Assembly: GCA_944323075.1 (NCBI GenBank)
Contig: CALURC010000007.1
Location: 1-64,000 of the forward strand
Length of the DNA stretch: 64,000 nucleotides
DNA from: an uncultured Alistipes sp.
Lineage (GTDB): Bacteria; Bacteroidota; Bacteroidia; Bacteroidales; Rikenellaceae
Direction of reading: 5' to 3'
Both the position numbers and the translations under genes were made by a program. Each line of letters begins with the position of its first letter. The first letter of the stretch is position 1. The notes below the pieces were generated by a model, which was not told where the DNA came from, ran no database searches, and saw only the letters and a program-made list of their open reading frames with translations. Shown here piece by piece: positions 27,001 to 35,595 of this stretch.

Positions 27001-27534
27001 ATGACGATTCGGTTCGATATGCAGCTTGCCGATACGTTGGCTTGCGTGAAGCACTATCTGAAGAACGACAAAGGTGCCCGGAGAGCTATGTTGTGGTATC
27101 GGGTGTTGGTTCCTCTGATTTGGGTGATTTTGTTGATTCCTGATGTGATTCATGGAAGGATGAATGTCGCAATAGCGATTGTCGGCGTCGCGACTTCGGT
27201 TGCATGGTGGTTCGGAGCCCCCGCTCTGTATCTCCGACTGGTACTTCGGCAGGCGAAAAAGGCATACGGAAAACCGGAAAACGAAAAGCTATTTGGAAAT
27301 GTCGAAATGACTCTTGACGAAAATGGAGTCAAGGTGAAAAAATTAGATCGGGAGGCGGTCAGCCGCTGGTCGAACATTACGAAAGCTGCAAAAAGTGCGG
27401 ATTATATCTTTCTTCACCTTTCGAATATTTCGATGATTGCGATTCCTCGGCGCGATCTTTCCGAACAGGAGTGGTGTGATGTCGGGGAGATTGTGAAAAA
27501 ACAGGTTTCCGATTTTCAGGTTTCCGAGATTTGA
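27001..27534 (+). CDS. YcxB-like small membrane protein
   Basis: The 177 residues have two transmembrane segments close together (about residues 36-50 and 57-78). A soluble domain follows with FGNVEMTLDENGVKVKK and RWSNITKAAKSADYIFLHLSN, the pattern of the YcxB C-terminal (PH-like) domain. It lies 5 bases after etfA and 39 bases before the acyl-CoA dehydrogenase gene. Its role beside an ETF system is unknown. Confidence 0.75.
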   Translation: MTIRFDMQLADTLACVKHYLKNDKGARRAMLWYRVLVPLIWVILLIPDVIHGRMNVAIAIVGVATSVAWWFGAPALYLRLVLRQAKKAYGKPENEKLFGNVEMTLDENGVKVKKLDREAVSRWSNITKAAKSADYIFLHLSNISMIAIPRRDLSEQEWCDVGEIVKKQVSDFQVSEI

Positions 27535-27573
27535 ACCGAAAAGTGTATAGATGCAAATTAAAAAATAGAGAAT

Positions 27574-29286
27574 ATGGCTAATTTCTTTTTAGACAACAAG
27601 GATCTCCAGTACCACATGAATCATCCGTTGATGAAGAAGATTGTGGAACTCAAGGAGAAAGGCTTTGCCGATAAGGATAAGTACGACTATGCTCCGGTGG
27701 ATTTTGAGGATGCGCAGGACAGCTATCGTCGGGTGATGGAGATCATCGGCGAGATTTGCGGCGACATCGTGGCACCGAATGCCGAAGGGGTCGATCACGA
27801 AGGACCAAAGGTGGTAGATAATCACGTGGTCTATGCACCCGGTACAGCGCAGAACATTGAAGTAATGGCGAAAGCCGGACTTTTCGGATTGACTTTGCCC
27901 CGGAAATACGGTGGATTGAACTTCCCGCTGGTTTACTTTGTAATGGCCAATGAAATGGTTGCTCGGGCTGATGCCGGCTTTGAGAATATTTGGGGATTAC
28001 AGGATTGTGCAGAGACGTTGAATGAGTTTGCTTCGGAAGAGCAAAAGGAGAAGTATCTGACACGGGTGTGCCAGGGAGAGACTTGTGCGATGGACCTGAC
28101 CGAACCGGATGCCGGTAGTGATTTGCAGGCTGTTATGCTCAAAGCCCACTGGGACGAGGCTCGCGGAACGTGGCTGCTCAACGGTGTGAAACGGTTTATT
28201 ACCAATGGTGACGGACATATTTCGTTGGTTTTGGCCCGTTCGGAAGAGGGTACGACCGATGCGCGTGGTCTGTCGATGTTCGTATACGACCGGAACAATA
28301 TGGCGGTTAAGGTGCGTCGTATCGAAAACAAATTGGGAATCAAGGGGTCTCCTACCTGCGAGTTGGTGTTTACCGATGCTCCGGCAGAGTTGGTTGGCGA
28401 CCGCAAGATGGGGCTGATCAAATATGTCATGTCGCTGATGAATGCTGCCCGTTTGGGAATCGGCGCTCAATCGACCGGACTCTCTGAGGCTGCCTATCGC
28501 GAAGCACTCAAATATGCAAAAGAGAGACAGCAATTCGGGAAACCTATTATTGAATTCCCGGCGATTAAGGAGCTGCTCTCGAATATGAAAGCCAAATTGT
28601 TGGGCTCGCGGGCTTTGCTCTATGAAACAACCCGTTTTGTAGAGATCTATAAAGATTATACCCATTTGAGCCACGACCGGAAACTCGAACCGGCTGAACG
28701 TGCCGAGATGAAGGCATATACTCGTTTGGCTGATGCTTTCACGCCGATGTTGAAGCTGATGGCGAGCGAGTACTGTAATGATCTGGCCTATGATGCGATT
28801 CAGGTCTTCGGAGGATCGGGTTACATGAAAGATTATCCGGTAGAGCGTCTCTATCGGGATGCGCGGATCACGAATATTTACGAGGGAACCTCACAGTTGC
28901 AGGTCGTTGCGGCGATCCGTCACGTGACCACCGGAACCTATCTCAACCAGATCAAGGAGTATGAAGCGCAAGAGTATGAACAGTCGCACCTGAAAGATCG
29001 TCTGGTTGTATTGCGTGAGACTTATGAAAAGTGCGTCGCAAAGGTTACGGCAACCGAAAACAATGAGTTTGTCGATTTCCATGCACGCCGGATGGTAGAG
29101 ATGGCTGCTCATATCGTGATCAGCTATTTGTTGATGCGTCAGGCTGGAGAGGTTGAGGACTATCGTGCTTCGGCTGAGCTTTATGTGAAATACGCTGAAA
29201 TGCAGGTGGCAGCAGCAGCCCGTTATATAGAGCAGTCGACACCGGCCGATCTGGAATTGATTTCAGATGTAGAGAACGAAGCGTAG
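27574..29286 (+). CDS. Acyl-CoA dehydrogenase
   Basis: This flavoenzyme of 570 residues oxidises (or, running in reverse, forms) acyl-CoA with ETF as electron partner. Conserved motifs are CAMDLTEPDAGSDLQAV, the FAD-stacking region GVKRFITNGDG, RQQFGKPIIEFPAIKELLS, and DLAYDAIQVFGGSGYMKDYPV with the following RDARITNIYEGTSQLQ. The catalytic glutamate is expected in IYEGTSQ. It is longer than classical short-chain enzymes (about 380 residues) because of a C-terminal helical extension of about 130 residues, common in this subfamily. Neighbouring etfBA supports a fermentative or lipid-related role. Confidence 0.93.
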   Translation: MANFFLDNKDLQYHMNHPLMKKIVELKEKGFADKDKYDYAPVDFEDAQDSYRRVMEIIGEICGDIVAPNAEGVDHEGPKVVDNHVVYAPGTAQNIEVMAKAGLFGLTLPRKYGGLNFPLVYFVMANEMVARADAGFENIWGLQDCAETLNEFASEEQKEKYLTRVCQGETCAMDLTEPDAGSDLQAVMLKAHWDEARGTWLLNGVKRFITNGDGHISLVLARSEEGTTDARGLSMFVYDRNNMAVKVRRIENKLGIKGSPTCELVFTDAPAELVGDRKMGLIKYVMSLMNAARLGIGAQSTGLSEAAYREALKYAKERQQFGKPIIEFPAIKELLSNMKAKLLGSRALLYETTRFVEIYKDYTHLSHDRKLEPAERAEMKAYTRLADAFTPMLKLMASEYCNDLAYDAIQVFGGSGYMKDYPVERLYRDARITNIYEGTSQLQVVAAIRHVTTGTYLNQIKEYEAQEYEQSHLKDRLVVLRETYEKCVAKVTATENNEFVDFHARRMVEMAAHIVISYLLMRQAGEVEDYRASAELYVKYAEMQVAAAARYIEQSTPADLELISDVENEA

Positions 29287-29307
29287 GTATCCTTTTGCAA
29301 TGAAGAG

Positions 29308-29356
29308 ACGGAGGAGTAGGTCTAAAATCCTTTCCTCCGTTTCTTCTTCTGTTTTT
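29308..29356 (+). terminator. Terminator after the etf operon
   Basis: ACGGAGG (29308-29314) pairs with CCTCCGT (29334-29340), and a T-rich stretch follows. The loop is long, so the call is moderate. Confidence 0.65.
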
Positions 29357-29370
29357 GGTAATCCGGTGTT

Positions 29371-29398
29371 TTGAATATGCGAATTATTATTAACTTTG
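29371..29398 (+). promoter_or_regulatory. Bacteroidetes-type promoter
   Basis: TTG preceded by TT at 29371 and TAACTTTG at 29391-29398 are separated by 17 bases. Both elements fit the consensus. Confidence 0.75.
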
Positions 29399-29440
29399 TT
29401 TTGGCTATATTTGGAGAGTTGTAGTTTTCATTACGTAGAT

Positions 29441-29890
29441 ATGAGAAAAAAAGGTTTTATTTTGTTATTCATCCTTGTGATCGCTGCGTTTTCGCAAGGT
29501 AAAGCTCAAAATTATAACTGGGCGATTGGGGTGCGAGGTGGTGTGACGGCTTCGGGTATTACGGTTCGCCACAATTTCGATCCTTCCAACTCGATCGAGG
29601 CCATCATCGATTTCGCTCAAGGGTTCAATTTGTATGCGCTTTACGAACGGAATATACCGGTTATCCAGGAGGGTTTTAACTTCTATTATGGAGCGGGTGC
29701 CAACATCGGTGCCTGGGATCATCACCATAGTGAGTTTGCATTCGGTATCGATGGCGTGATAGGTCTCGAATATAAACTTCCTACAATTCCTTTGGCATTC
29801 TCTTTGGATTACAAACCGAATCTTAATCTGATTGAAAAAACAAAGTTCCATGCGCTTGACTTCGGATTGGGGGTAAAGGTTACTTTCTGA
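29441..29890 (+). CDS. Small outer membrane beta-barrel-like protein
   Basis: This 149-residue exported protein has a signal peptide (cleavage near FSQGKAQN). The rest is alternating hydrophobic/aromatic beta strands with glycine-rich turns and ends in a strand closing on phenylalanine (LGVKVTF), the usual barrel C-terminus. It resembles small Bacteroidetes outer membrane barrels without a known ligand. ATG 29441 is chosen because the signal peptide begins there and the promoter lies 43 bases upstream. The following lipoprotein gene starts 52 bases downstream. Confidence 0.75.
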   Translation: MRKKGFILLFILVIAAFSQGKAQNYNWAIGVRGGVTASGITVRHNFDPSNSIEAIIDFAQGFNLYALYERNIPVIQEGFNFYYGAGANIGAWDHHHSEFAFGIDGVIGLEYKLPTIPLAFSLDYKPNLNLIEKTKFHALDFGLGVKVTF

Positions 29891-29942
29891 TCGGATGTCG
29901 ATAGAAAGAGAGTGTGTGGACGGATTTTTAAAATTTATCGTT

Positions 29943-30827
29943 ATGAAAAAGTATTTTATACTCTTCGTTATATTGGCTCCTTTGTTTGCGTGTGTCAACA
30001 ATCAGGGAACTAGTCGTGAACAGATGCAACAGACAAATGATTCGTTGAATGGGGTGATCTCTCAGAAGGATTCGATTATTGATGATATTTTTGTCTCGTT
30101 GAATGCTGTGGCTGAAAATTTGAATACAATCAAAACGCGGGAGAATCTCATCAGCAAAAACATGACGGATGGCGAGGTGCCCAAAAGTACGACAACGCAG
30201 ATCAGCGAAGATATAGAAGCGATCAATCGTTTGTTAATCGAGAATCGGGAGACGATTGCGCGGCTCGAACAAAATGCTGAATTGTTGCGTAAGGCAAATG
30301 TGAAAATCGGAAGTCTGGAAAAACTGATTGCTCAGATGACATCACAGATTGAGTCGCAGGATCAGGAGATCAAAGTGTTGAAGCAGAACTTGGCAGAAAA
30401 GAATGTCCAGGTGCAGAATTTGACAGAGCAGGTGTCAGGTTTGAATACACAGGTGGAGACGCTTGCCACGGAAAAGGCATCTCTTGAAGGTGAGGTGAAA
30501 ACTCAGGACAATATTCTTAATACGGGCTATTATATTATCGGTTCGGAGAAAGAGTTGTTGTCAAAAGAGATTGTCTATAAGAGCGGATTTATCGGCCGGA
30601 CATTGAAGATCAATGAGAATCGTAGTCTCGATAGTTTCACTCAAGTCGATATCCGTAATTTGGATCATGTGATGATCGGTCAGAAAAAAGCGACCCTGGT
30701 CAGTTCGCATCCTGCTGAGTCCTATGAGTTCGTTATGTCAGAAGACGGAATTTTCGAGTCGCTACAGATCAAGGATAAGCAAAAGTTCTGGGAGTATTCG
30801 AAAGTTATGGTCATTAGTTACAAGTAA
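29943..30827 (+). CDS. Coiled-coil lipoprotein of unknown function
   Basis: The 294 residues begin with a lipoprotein signal ending at LAPLFAC. A long coiled coil (about residues 25-200) is rich in E, Q, L and N heptads. The C-terminal globular part of about 95 residues contains NILNTGYYIIGSEKELL and DSFTQVDIRNLDHVMI. Similar proteins are widespread in Bacteroidales without known function. The ATG at 29943 is preferred to an upstream in-frame start because the signal peptide starts there. Confidence 0.75.
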   Translation: MKKYFILFVILAPLFACVNNQGTSREQMQQTNDSLNGVISQKDSIIDDIFVSLNAVAENLNTIKTRENLISKNMTDGEVPKSTTTQISEDIEAINRLLIENRETIARLEQNAELLRKANVKIGSLEKLIAQMTSQIESQDQEIKVLKQNLAEKNVQVQNLTEQVSGLNTQVETLATEKASLEGEVKTQDNILNTGYYIIGSEKELLSKEIVYKSGFIGRTLKINENRSLDSFTQVDIRNLDHVMIGQKKATLVSSHPAESYEFVMSEDGIFESLQIKDKQKFWEYSKVMVISYK

Positions 30828-30892
30828 TTTGTAATACGGAGGGAAAGAACGGTTGGTTTGTAACGGCGTTTCCGAAAAATTGTTGTTTTATT

Positions 30893-30922
30893 TTGCAAAA
30901 CCGAATCGATTGATTACCTTTG
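30893..30922 (+). promoter_or_regulatory. Bacteroidetes-type promoter of rpmE2
   Basis: TTTTG at 30891-30895 and TACCTTTG at 30915-30922 are separated by 19 bases, a full match to the consensus. Confidence 0.82.
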
Positions 30923-30980
30923 CCTCCCAAACCGATCGAAAGATCAATTATAGAGTATCAATAAATTAAACTTAAACATC

Positions 30981-31253
30981 ATGAAGAAGGGGATTCATCC
31001 TGAGAATTATCGTTTAGTGGCATTCAAGGATATGTCGAATGATCATGTGTTTTTGTGCAGGTCCGCCGTCCAGACCAAAGAGACCATCGAAGTAGACGGC
31101 GAAACCTATCCCGTGTATAAGATGGAAATTTCCAACACGTCTCACCCGTTCTATACCGGTAAGATGAAGTTGGTTGACACTGCCGGACGCGTCGATAAGT
31201 TTATGAGCCGTTATCAAAAACATTACGATAAGAAAAAAGCTGCTGCAAAATAG
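30981..31253 (+). CDS. rpmE2: 50S ribosomal protein L31 type B
   Basis: This 90-residue ribosomal protein begins MKKGIHPENYRLVAFKD and contains SHPFYTGKMKLVDTAGRVDKF, the L31 signature. It lacks the CxxC zinc ligands of the zinc-binding form, so it is the type B variant. It is a single gene with its own strong promoter and terminator. Confidence 0.96.
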   Translation: MKKGIHPENYRLVAFKDMSNDHVFLCRSAVQTKETIEVDGETYPVYKMEISNTSHPFYTGKMKLVDTAGRVDKFMSRYQKHYDKKKAAAK

Positions 31254-31320
31254 TCGGTGGCAGATAACAAAAACTCGGGGGCCGGAGTTTTGTAGGGCCC
31301 AGGGAGTTTAGATGTTATGG

Positions 31321-31353
31321 GAGCTGGACTTGATTAAGTCCAGCTCTTTTTTT
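31321..31353 (+). terminator. Terminator after rpmE2
   Basis: The perfect stem GAGCTGGACTT / AAGTCCAGCTC with a GATT loop is followed by a run of T. Confidence 0.95.
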
Positions 31354-31414
31354 ATTGAAAAAGTGGGGGAGGAGATTTTGTGCCGTAAAACATCGTCAAA
31401 ATAAAAAGATAGAT

Positions 31415-31443
31415 ATAAAAAAGCCTCGAGTACTTCGAGGCTT
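31415..31443 (-). terminator. Terminator of the minus-strand lipoprotein gene
   Basis: The stem AAGCCTCGA / TCGAGGCTT (31421-31443) is followed on the minus strand by a T-rich tail (the plus strand reads ATAAAAA). It lies 27 bases after the stop of the lipoprotein gene. Confidence 0.9.
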
Positions 31444-31469
31444 TTGGAGTTATTTGAGGGGGCTGGTTC

Positions 31470-32216
31470 CTACCTGTCCATAGCGACGTGGAAGTCGATC
31501 GTTGTATAAATATTTCCCGACCGAAGATAAAATGTGTATTCCCCGTATGGACCAGCTTCATAGTCCGGGTAGTCTTTTAAAACGATTGTCAGGACACCAT
31601 TTTCTTGTCGGATATCGAATGAATCTGCATTTTGTTCCAGATAAGAGCCATACATCAATTCGGCATCTTGGGGAAGGTTGTATGTGCAGCTGTCGCCTTG
31701 GTTGTTGAGATTGCCGATGACAGTGGTGCCGGGTAAGGGAAGTCCGTTACTCTCGGCATGCGCAATAACGTATTTTACCTGTGCTCCTGTTGTCGTGTTT
31801 TCCGATGTGATGGGGGCGACTACATAGGCTTTGTAGAATTCCGAACCGACGAAGATAGCCTGTTCCCCCGAGGGAAAATCCCTTAAGGAATTTTGAGCAT
31901 ATACGTAGTACATATGGCCTTGTAGAACGGCGCTCTCTTGCGACAGATTGTCTAAGGTCAAGGGGAAGGAGGCTCCGAGACCGTATGTTTTCCCTTGGTC
32001 GACAAGATAACAGTTCTGTGTTTGGAAGTTGTTTGCATTATTGATGAATACATCCGAAGCTCCCAATAGCGTTCTCCCGTTATCTTCGTTCATCATGTTC
32101 AGGGTGACGTTTCCTGCAGGATCGGGAGCCTCGTCGTCTTTATCACAACCGATGAAGGTTGTCGAACAGAGAGTTAACAAAAAAACGGCGAAAGATCTTT
32201 TCATGTTCATATTCAT
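31470..32216 (-). CDS. Bacteroidales lipoprotein of unknown function (DUF5036-like)
   Basis: The 248 residues begin with a lipoprotein signal (lipobox near TFIGCDKDD). The remainder is a beta-rich extracytoplasmic domain with GNVTLNMMNEDNGRTLLG and a closing GNIYTTIDFHVAMDR. It looks like a Bacteroidales lipoprotein family (possibly DUF5036), but I cannot confirm the family. Three in-frame ATG codons lie close together; the third (MKRSF) gives the neatest signal peptide. It is a single gene with its own promoter and terminator. Confidence 0.65.
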   Translation of the reverse strand: MNMNMKRSFAVFLLTLCSTTFIGCDKDDEAPDPAGNVTLNMMNEDNGRTLLGASDVFINNANNFQTQNCYLVDQGKTYGLGASFPLTLDNLSQESAVLQGHMYYVYAQNSLRDFPSGEQAIFVGSEFYKAYVVAPITSENTTTGAQVKYVIAHAESNGLPLPGTTVIGNLNNQGDSCTYNLPQDAELMYGSYLEQNADSFDIRQENGVLTIVLKDYPDYEAGPYGEYTFYLRSGNIYTTIDFHVAMDR

Positions 32217-32256
32217 AGTTCGTGTTTTGATTGTTTGAGTGCATCCATTTGAAGCA

Positions 32257-32264
32257 CAAATATA
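32257..32264 (-). promoter_or_regulatory. -7 promoter box of the lipoprotein gene
   Basis: On the minus strand TATATTTG matches TAnnTTTG, about 40 bases before the first ATG. No clear -33 element is seen. Confidence 0.5.
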
Positions 32265-32395
32265 GAATAAAAGAGAATATTCTGTGGAAAAGTTGTAGAA
32301 ATCAGAATGGTGGTATTTTCACGGAGCAGACACATTGAAAAAAATGTATTTTATTACATAACGGAGAGGTGGATAAAGGAAGTTGTGGTAATTCG

Positions 32396-32427
32396 TTGGA
32401 ATAATGATCTTTTTTGTTTTATCTTTG
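32396..32427 (+). promoter_or_regulatory. Promoter of the interrupted serine hydrolase gene
   Basis: TTG (32396-32398) and TATCTTTG (32420-32427) are separated by 21 bases. They lie directly upstream of ATG 32451. Confidence 0.6.
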
Positions 32428-32450
32428 AAAGATAACGGCAAAAAAGTATC

Positions 32451-33542
32451 ATGGAAACGGGGATGGAAAAAAGGAAAATGTCAATATTCCGGAGGATTTG
32501 GGTAATTTGTCTGGTTGGTACAATGATTTTGAACGGATGTGCGTCGACACGTTATGCACCACGGGCCCATTGGGAATAGGATGTAAGAGGTGAAAAAGAT
32601 ACATCGTTGCATGAGCTTGCCAGAAAGATAGGCGGTTCCGGATGTGTCGTGCTCGACGGGAAGATTCTCTATTCTTGGGGACGTATCGATCGCCCTGTAG
32701 ATTGGGCGTCGGCATCCAAGCCTGTATTAAGTACACTTTTTTTCTGTGCACTCGATCGGAAACTTGTACGGAGTGCTGACGAACGTCTGATTGATTGTGG
32801 CGTACCATTGAGAGGTAAAGACTCAACAATTACTTTTCGGTCGCTTGGTGCCATGACCAGTGGATACACATTGAAAGAAGCCGCCGGAAAGGCATATGCC
32901 TATAATGATTACGGCATACAGCTTTATGAATATGCGTTGCTTGAGTATCTTTTTCATCAGCCGGCGCAAGAGGTCGCTTCAGTGCAATTTGAAAAGTTGC
33001 AATTTGAAGATGAGTGGGGGTATTATCATATTCCACCAAAGAGGCATAGGATAACGTTGTCGGTTCGTGATTACGCGCGGTTGGTTTGGATGTGGCATAA
33101 CCGGGGCGCTTGGAATGAGGAGCAGGTGATCGCGCGAAAATGGTTCAGAAAATATATGCGTCCGCAGGTCCCATACGATCTGCCTCACGCCGCTCCGTGT
33201 GAACGGATTAACGATTATCTGGAGATCGGTTCCTACGGAGGAGGGGCTGATCATTTTACCCATTTGGGACCGGGTGTGTATGGATTCAATTGGTGGTATA
33301 ACCGCCCCACGCCTTTGAAGGAAGGTGCATTGTTGTTTCCTTTGCTTGATGACGATTGGATTCTTTCAATCGGTGTGCGAGGTCATTTGTCGCTGTTTTC
33401 TCCGAAAAAAAATTATGCACTGATTACCTCTTTCGGCAATTGGAAAGATCGACAGAAAGAGTGGGGGGATTACGAACCATTGTTGAACTCCTTTGTCGAA
33501 CACATGGAAAAAACATATGGGAAAGGGGATGCTACTCGATAG
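32451..33542 (+). pseudogene. Serine hydrolase (beta-lactamase family) lipoprotein, interrupted by an amber codon
   Basis: Reading from ATG 32451 gives a complete lipoprotein signal ending at MILNGC and continues to HWE. A TAG stop follows at 32577-32579. The same frame then runs on without a break to 33542 and codes a serine hydrolase domain: IGGSGCVVLDGKILYSWGRID, the active-site serine and lysine in WASASKP (SxxK), and AYNDYG as the second motif. The stop separates the export signal from the enzyme. A TTG at 32607 could start the second part, but it would be cytoplasmic. Single-base change, readthrough or sequencing error are the alternatives. Confidence 0.82.
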
Positions 33543-33713
33543 AGAGGGAGAGGGCCTGCAAATAAAATGATTTATATTATTCGGCCTCAATGCAGTTCGT
33601 TTTGAAATTTACGGTAAGCATCGAGGCCGATGTGTTCATTAATGTCCGTTTCAGACGGTAGTATCAGAGCTCGGTAAATGGGAGGTAAAGATAACGTATT
33701 GTCAGACGGCGTG

Positions 33714-34457
33714 CTATTTTGTTCCTTGATTTGCTACGGCAGCGGTTTTACGACGGATCTCATCAGGATCGCCGAGAAAATAGTCCTTTGTGAGATTCAG
33801 ATGACGGTCGAATTCGAAAACATAGGGAACGGCAGTCGGAAGATTTAACCGTACGATTTCGCTGTCCGGAATTCGTTTCAGGTGTTTGATGATTCCTCTC
33901 AGACTGTTGCCGTGGGCAACGATCAAAAGTTGATCTTCAAATTTTAGCCGGGGAAAAATAGTCTTTTCCCAGTAGGGCAGTATCCGTTTTATCGTGTCTT
34001 TTAATGATTCGGTACGGGGAAGTTCGCTGTTGGGAATCTGGGTATAGCGGTTGTCGAATTTCGGGTTTCGAGAATCGGTTTCCGATAACGCGTCCGGGGC
34101 TATGTCATAGCTTCTTCTCCAGATCAGAACCTGCTCTTCTCCATATTGTGCTGCGGTCTCCTTTTTGTTCAGCCCCTGCAATACACCATAATGTTTTTCG
34201 TTGAGCCTCCAATGTTTCTCTACCGGAATCCAATCCTGATCGAGTACGTCCAGTGCAATGTTCAGTGTTTTGATGGCTCGTTTCAGATATGAGGTGTAGG
34301 CACGATTGAATGTTAGCCCCTCCTGTCGCATCAGTTCGCCGGCCTGATACGCTTCGGCGCATCCCTGTTCGGTAAGGTCAACGTCGGTCCATCCCGTGAA
34401 ACGGTTCTCTTGATTCCATGTGCTCTCGCCGTGGCGGAGCAATACGATTTTTTTCAT
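33714..34457 (-). CDS. gpmA: 2,3-bisphosphoglycerate-dependent phosphoglycerate mutase
   Basis: This glycolytic enzyme interconverts 3- and 2-phosphoglycerate. The 247 residues contain the phosphohistidine motif [20 protein letters not shown], the [10 protein letters not shown] stretch, the catalytic glutamate region [10 protein letters not shown] and the second histidine in [15 protein letters not shown]. These are diagnostic of the cofactor-dependent enzyme. It is a single gene with a -7 box 23 bases upstream. Confidence 0.97.
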   Translation of the reverse strand: MKKIVLLRHGESTWNQENRFTGWTDVDLTEQGCAEAYQAGELMRQEGLTFNRAYTSYLKRAIKTLNIALDVLDQDWIPVEKHWRLNEKHYGVLQGLNKKETAAQYGEEQVLIWRRSYDIAPDALSETDSRNPKFDNRYTQIPNSELPRTESLKDTIKRILPYWEKTIFPRLKFEDQLLIVAHGNSLRGIIKHLKRIPDSEIVRLNLPTAVPYVFEFDRHLNLTKDYFLGDPDEIRRKTAAVANQGTK

Positions 34458-34479
34458 AACGCATGATTTTTGATTTGAT

Positions 34480-34487
34480 CAAAAGTA
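34480..34487 (-). promoter_or_regulatory. -7 promoter box of gpmA
   Basis: On the minus strand TACTTTTG matches TAnnTTTG; the leader would be about 15-20 bases. Confidence 0.5.
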
Positions 34488-34709
34488 TCGAACATCTTTA
34501 ATGCCAGATTGCGTAACTTGGTAAAATACCTGTTACTGGGTATTCGTATCAATCCGATTTTGTGGCTATTGGTTATGAATGGGTATGCAGATAACAGAAT
34601 TTTTGGGAAAAGCATGATTCGAGAGTCCGATTCTTTCGATGACGTGGTGTGAATTGTGGTGTGCTTTTTGCAACGGTACGTAATCGGTATAACCAAAAAA
34701 TCAAATCTT

Positions 34710-34892
34710 ATGAAAAGTCAAGGTTTATTATCGTTTTTGAGTGGCGCGGCCATAGGTATTGCCGTAGCTCTGCTTTTTGCTCCCGATTCAGGAGCCAATA
34801 CCCGTCAGAAAATAACGGAAAAGTTGAGACAGAACGGACAGAAGATGAAAGAGGCTCTCGACGAGTCGCTGCATTGTTGTGAGGACCAGTAA
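34710..34892 (+). CDS. YtxH domain protein
   Basis: This 60-residue membrane-associated protein has one hydrophobic segment containing FLSGAAIGIAVALLFAPDSG, the YtxH signature, followed by an amphipathic basic helix. YtxH proteins are linked with envelope stress in other bacteria. ATG 34710 is chosen over upstream in-frame starts because the hydrophobic segment begins ten residues after it. It is the first gene of a three-gene cassette with a holin-like protein. Confidence 0.85.
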   Translation: MKSQGLLSFLSGAAIGIAVALLFAPDSGANTRQKITEKLRQNGQKMKEALDESLHCCEDQ

Positions 34893-34904
34893 TCAGAAGG
34901 ATGT

Positions 34905-35279
34905 ATGAATGCAAAAAACAGTACCGGTCCTTTGGATAAGACAATGCGGGATTTGGGTGATTATGTTTCGCTCAATGCCGATAAAGTGAGGTTATGGACC
35001 ATAGAAAATCTTGCCGTATGTTTTAATACGTTGTTCGGGATTCTTTTGTTGGTTGTTTTGCTGGGGATTGCCGTGTTGTTTTTTGCTGTAGCGGTGACGT
35101 GGATACTCGGAATTTTGCTCGGATCCTATCTGGTGGCTATTTTGCTGATGGGTGGAGTGTTTGTTGTGTGCTCATTAATCGTTTATTTGCTGCGAAAGAG
35201 GCTGATCGTCGATTCGGCTGTAAAAATGTTGTGCCGGATGACCGATGATATGAATCGAAAAAATGGGAATGATGAATAG
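34905..35279 (+). CDS. Phage holin-like (Holin-X/DUF1469 type) membrane protein
   Basis: The 124 residues have two transmembrane helices in a hairpin (about residues 42-65 and 71-94), flanked by charged amphipathic ends. This is the layout of the Holin-X/DUF1469 family often found next to YtxH genes in Bacteroidetes. These are chromosomal proteins and no phage genes are nearby. It starts 12 bases after the YtxH gene and its end overlaps the next start. Confidence 0.8.
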   Translation: MNAKNSTGPLDKTMRDLGDYVSLNADKVRLWTIENLAVCFNTLFGILLLVVLLGIAVLFFAVAVTWILGILLGSYLVAILLMGGVFVVCSLIVYLLRKRLIVDSAVKMLCRMTDDMNRKNGNDE

Positions 35280-35553
35280 GGTCCGTTATGACCGGATTGG
35301 AACCTTGGAAGAACTCCGATCCGAGCGATATAGAATCGATCTCGAATTACATCGAATGAAATGTCATTTGGAAGAAGATCGGAAGAAGGTGACTGATCTG
35401 TTTACTCCGGCTGGAGTATTCACCTATCTCGGAGGCGGTATTGACCGGATATGTACAACAGTTCAGTGGTGCCTTTCCGGTTATGATTTTGTACGTAATC
35501 TGATCATCCGAATACGTGATGAAAGACAGCAAAAGAAAAAAGGAGAGGATTGA
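35263..35553 (+). CDS. Small protein of the YtxH/holin cassette
   Basis: The 96 residues are charged and helical at the start (TLEELRSERYRIDLELHRMK) and have a glycine-containing middle (TPAGVFTYLGGGIDRICTTV). No family is recognised. It overlaps the holin-like gene by 17 bases and ends the cassette. Conserved co-occurrence with YtxH and holin-like genes in Bacteroidetes is recalled, not tested. The start could also be the internal ATG three codons downstream. Confidence 0.7.
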   Translation: MGMMNRVRYDRIGTLEELRSERYRIDLELHRMKCHLEEDRKKVTDLFTPAGVFTYLGGGIDRICTTVQWCLSGYDFVRNLIIRIRDERQQKKKGED

Positions 35554-35595
35554 TTCAATGCGATCCTTGTTTTGTTTGTGAGTTATTGAATAAAC

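Noticed and set aside
34905-35279. Prophage because of a holin-like gene
   Set aside because: The YtxH/holin-like/small-protein cassette is a chromosomal set in Bacteroidetes, and no other phage gene is near.
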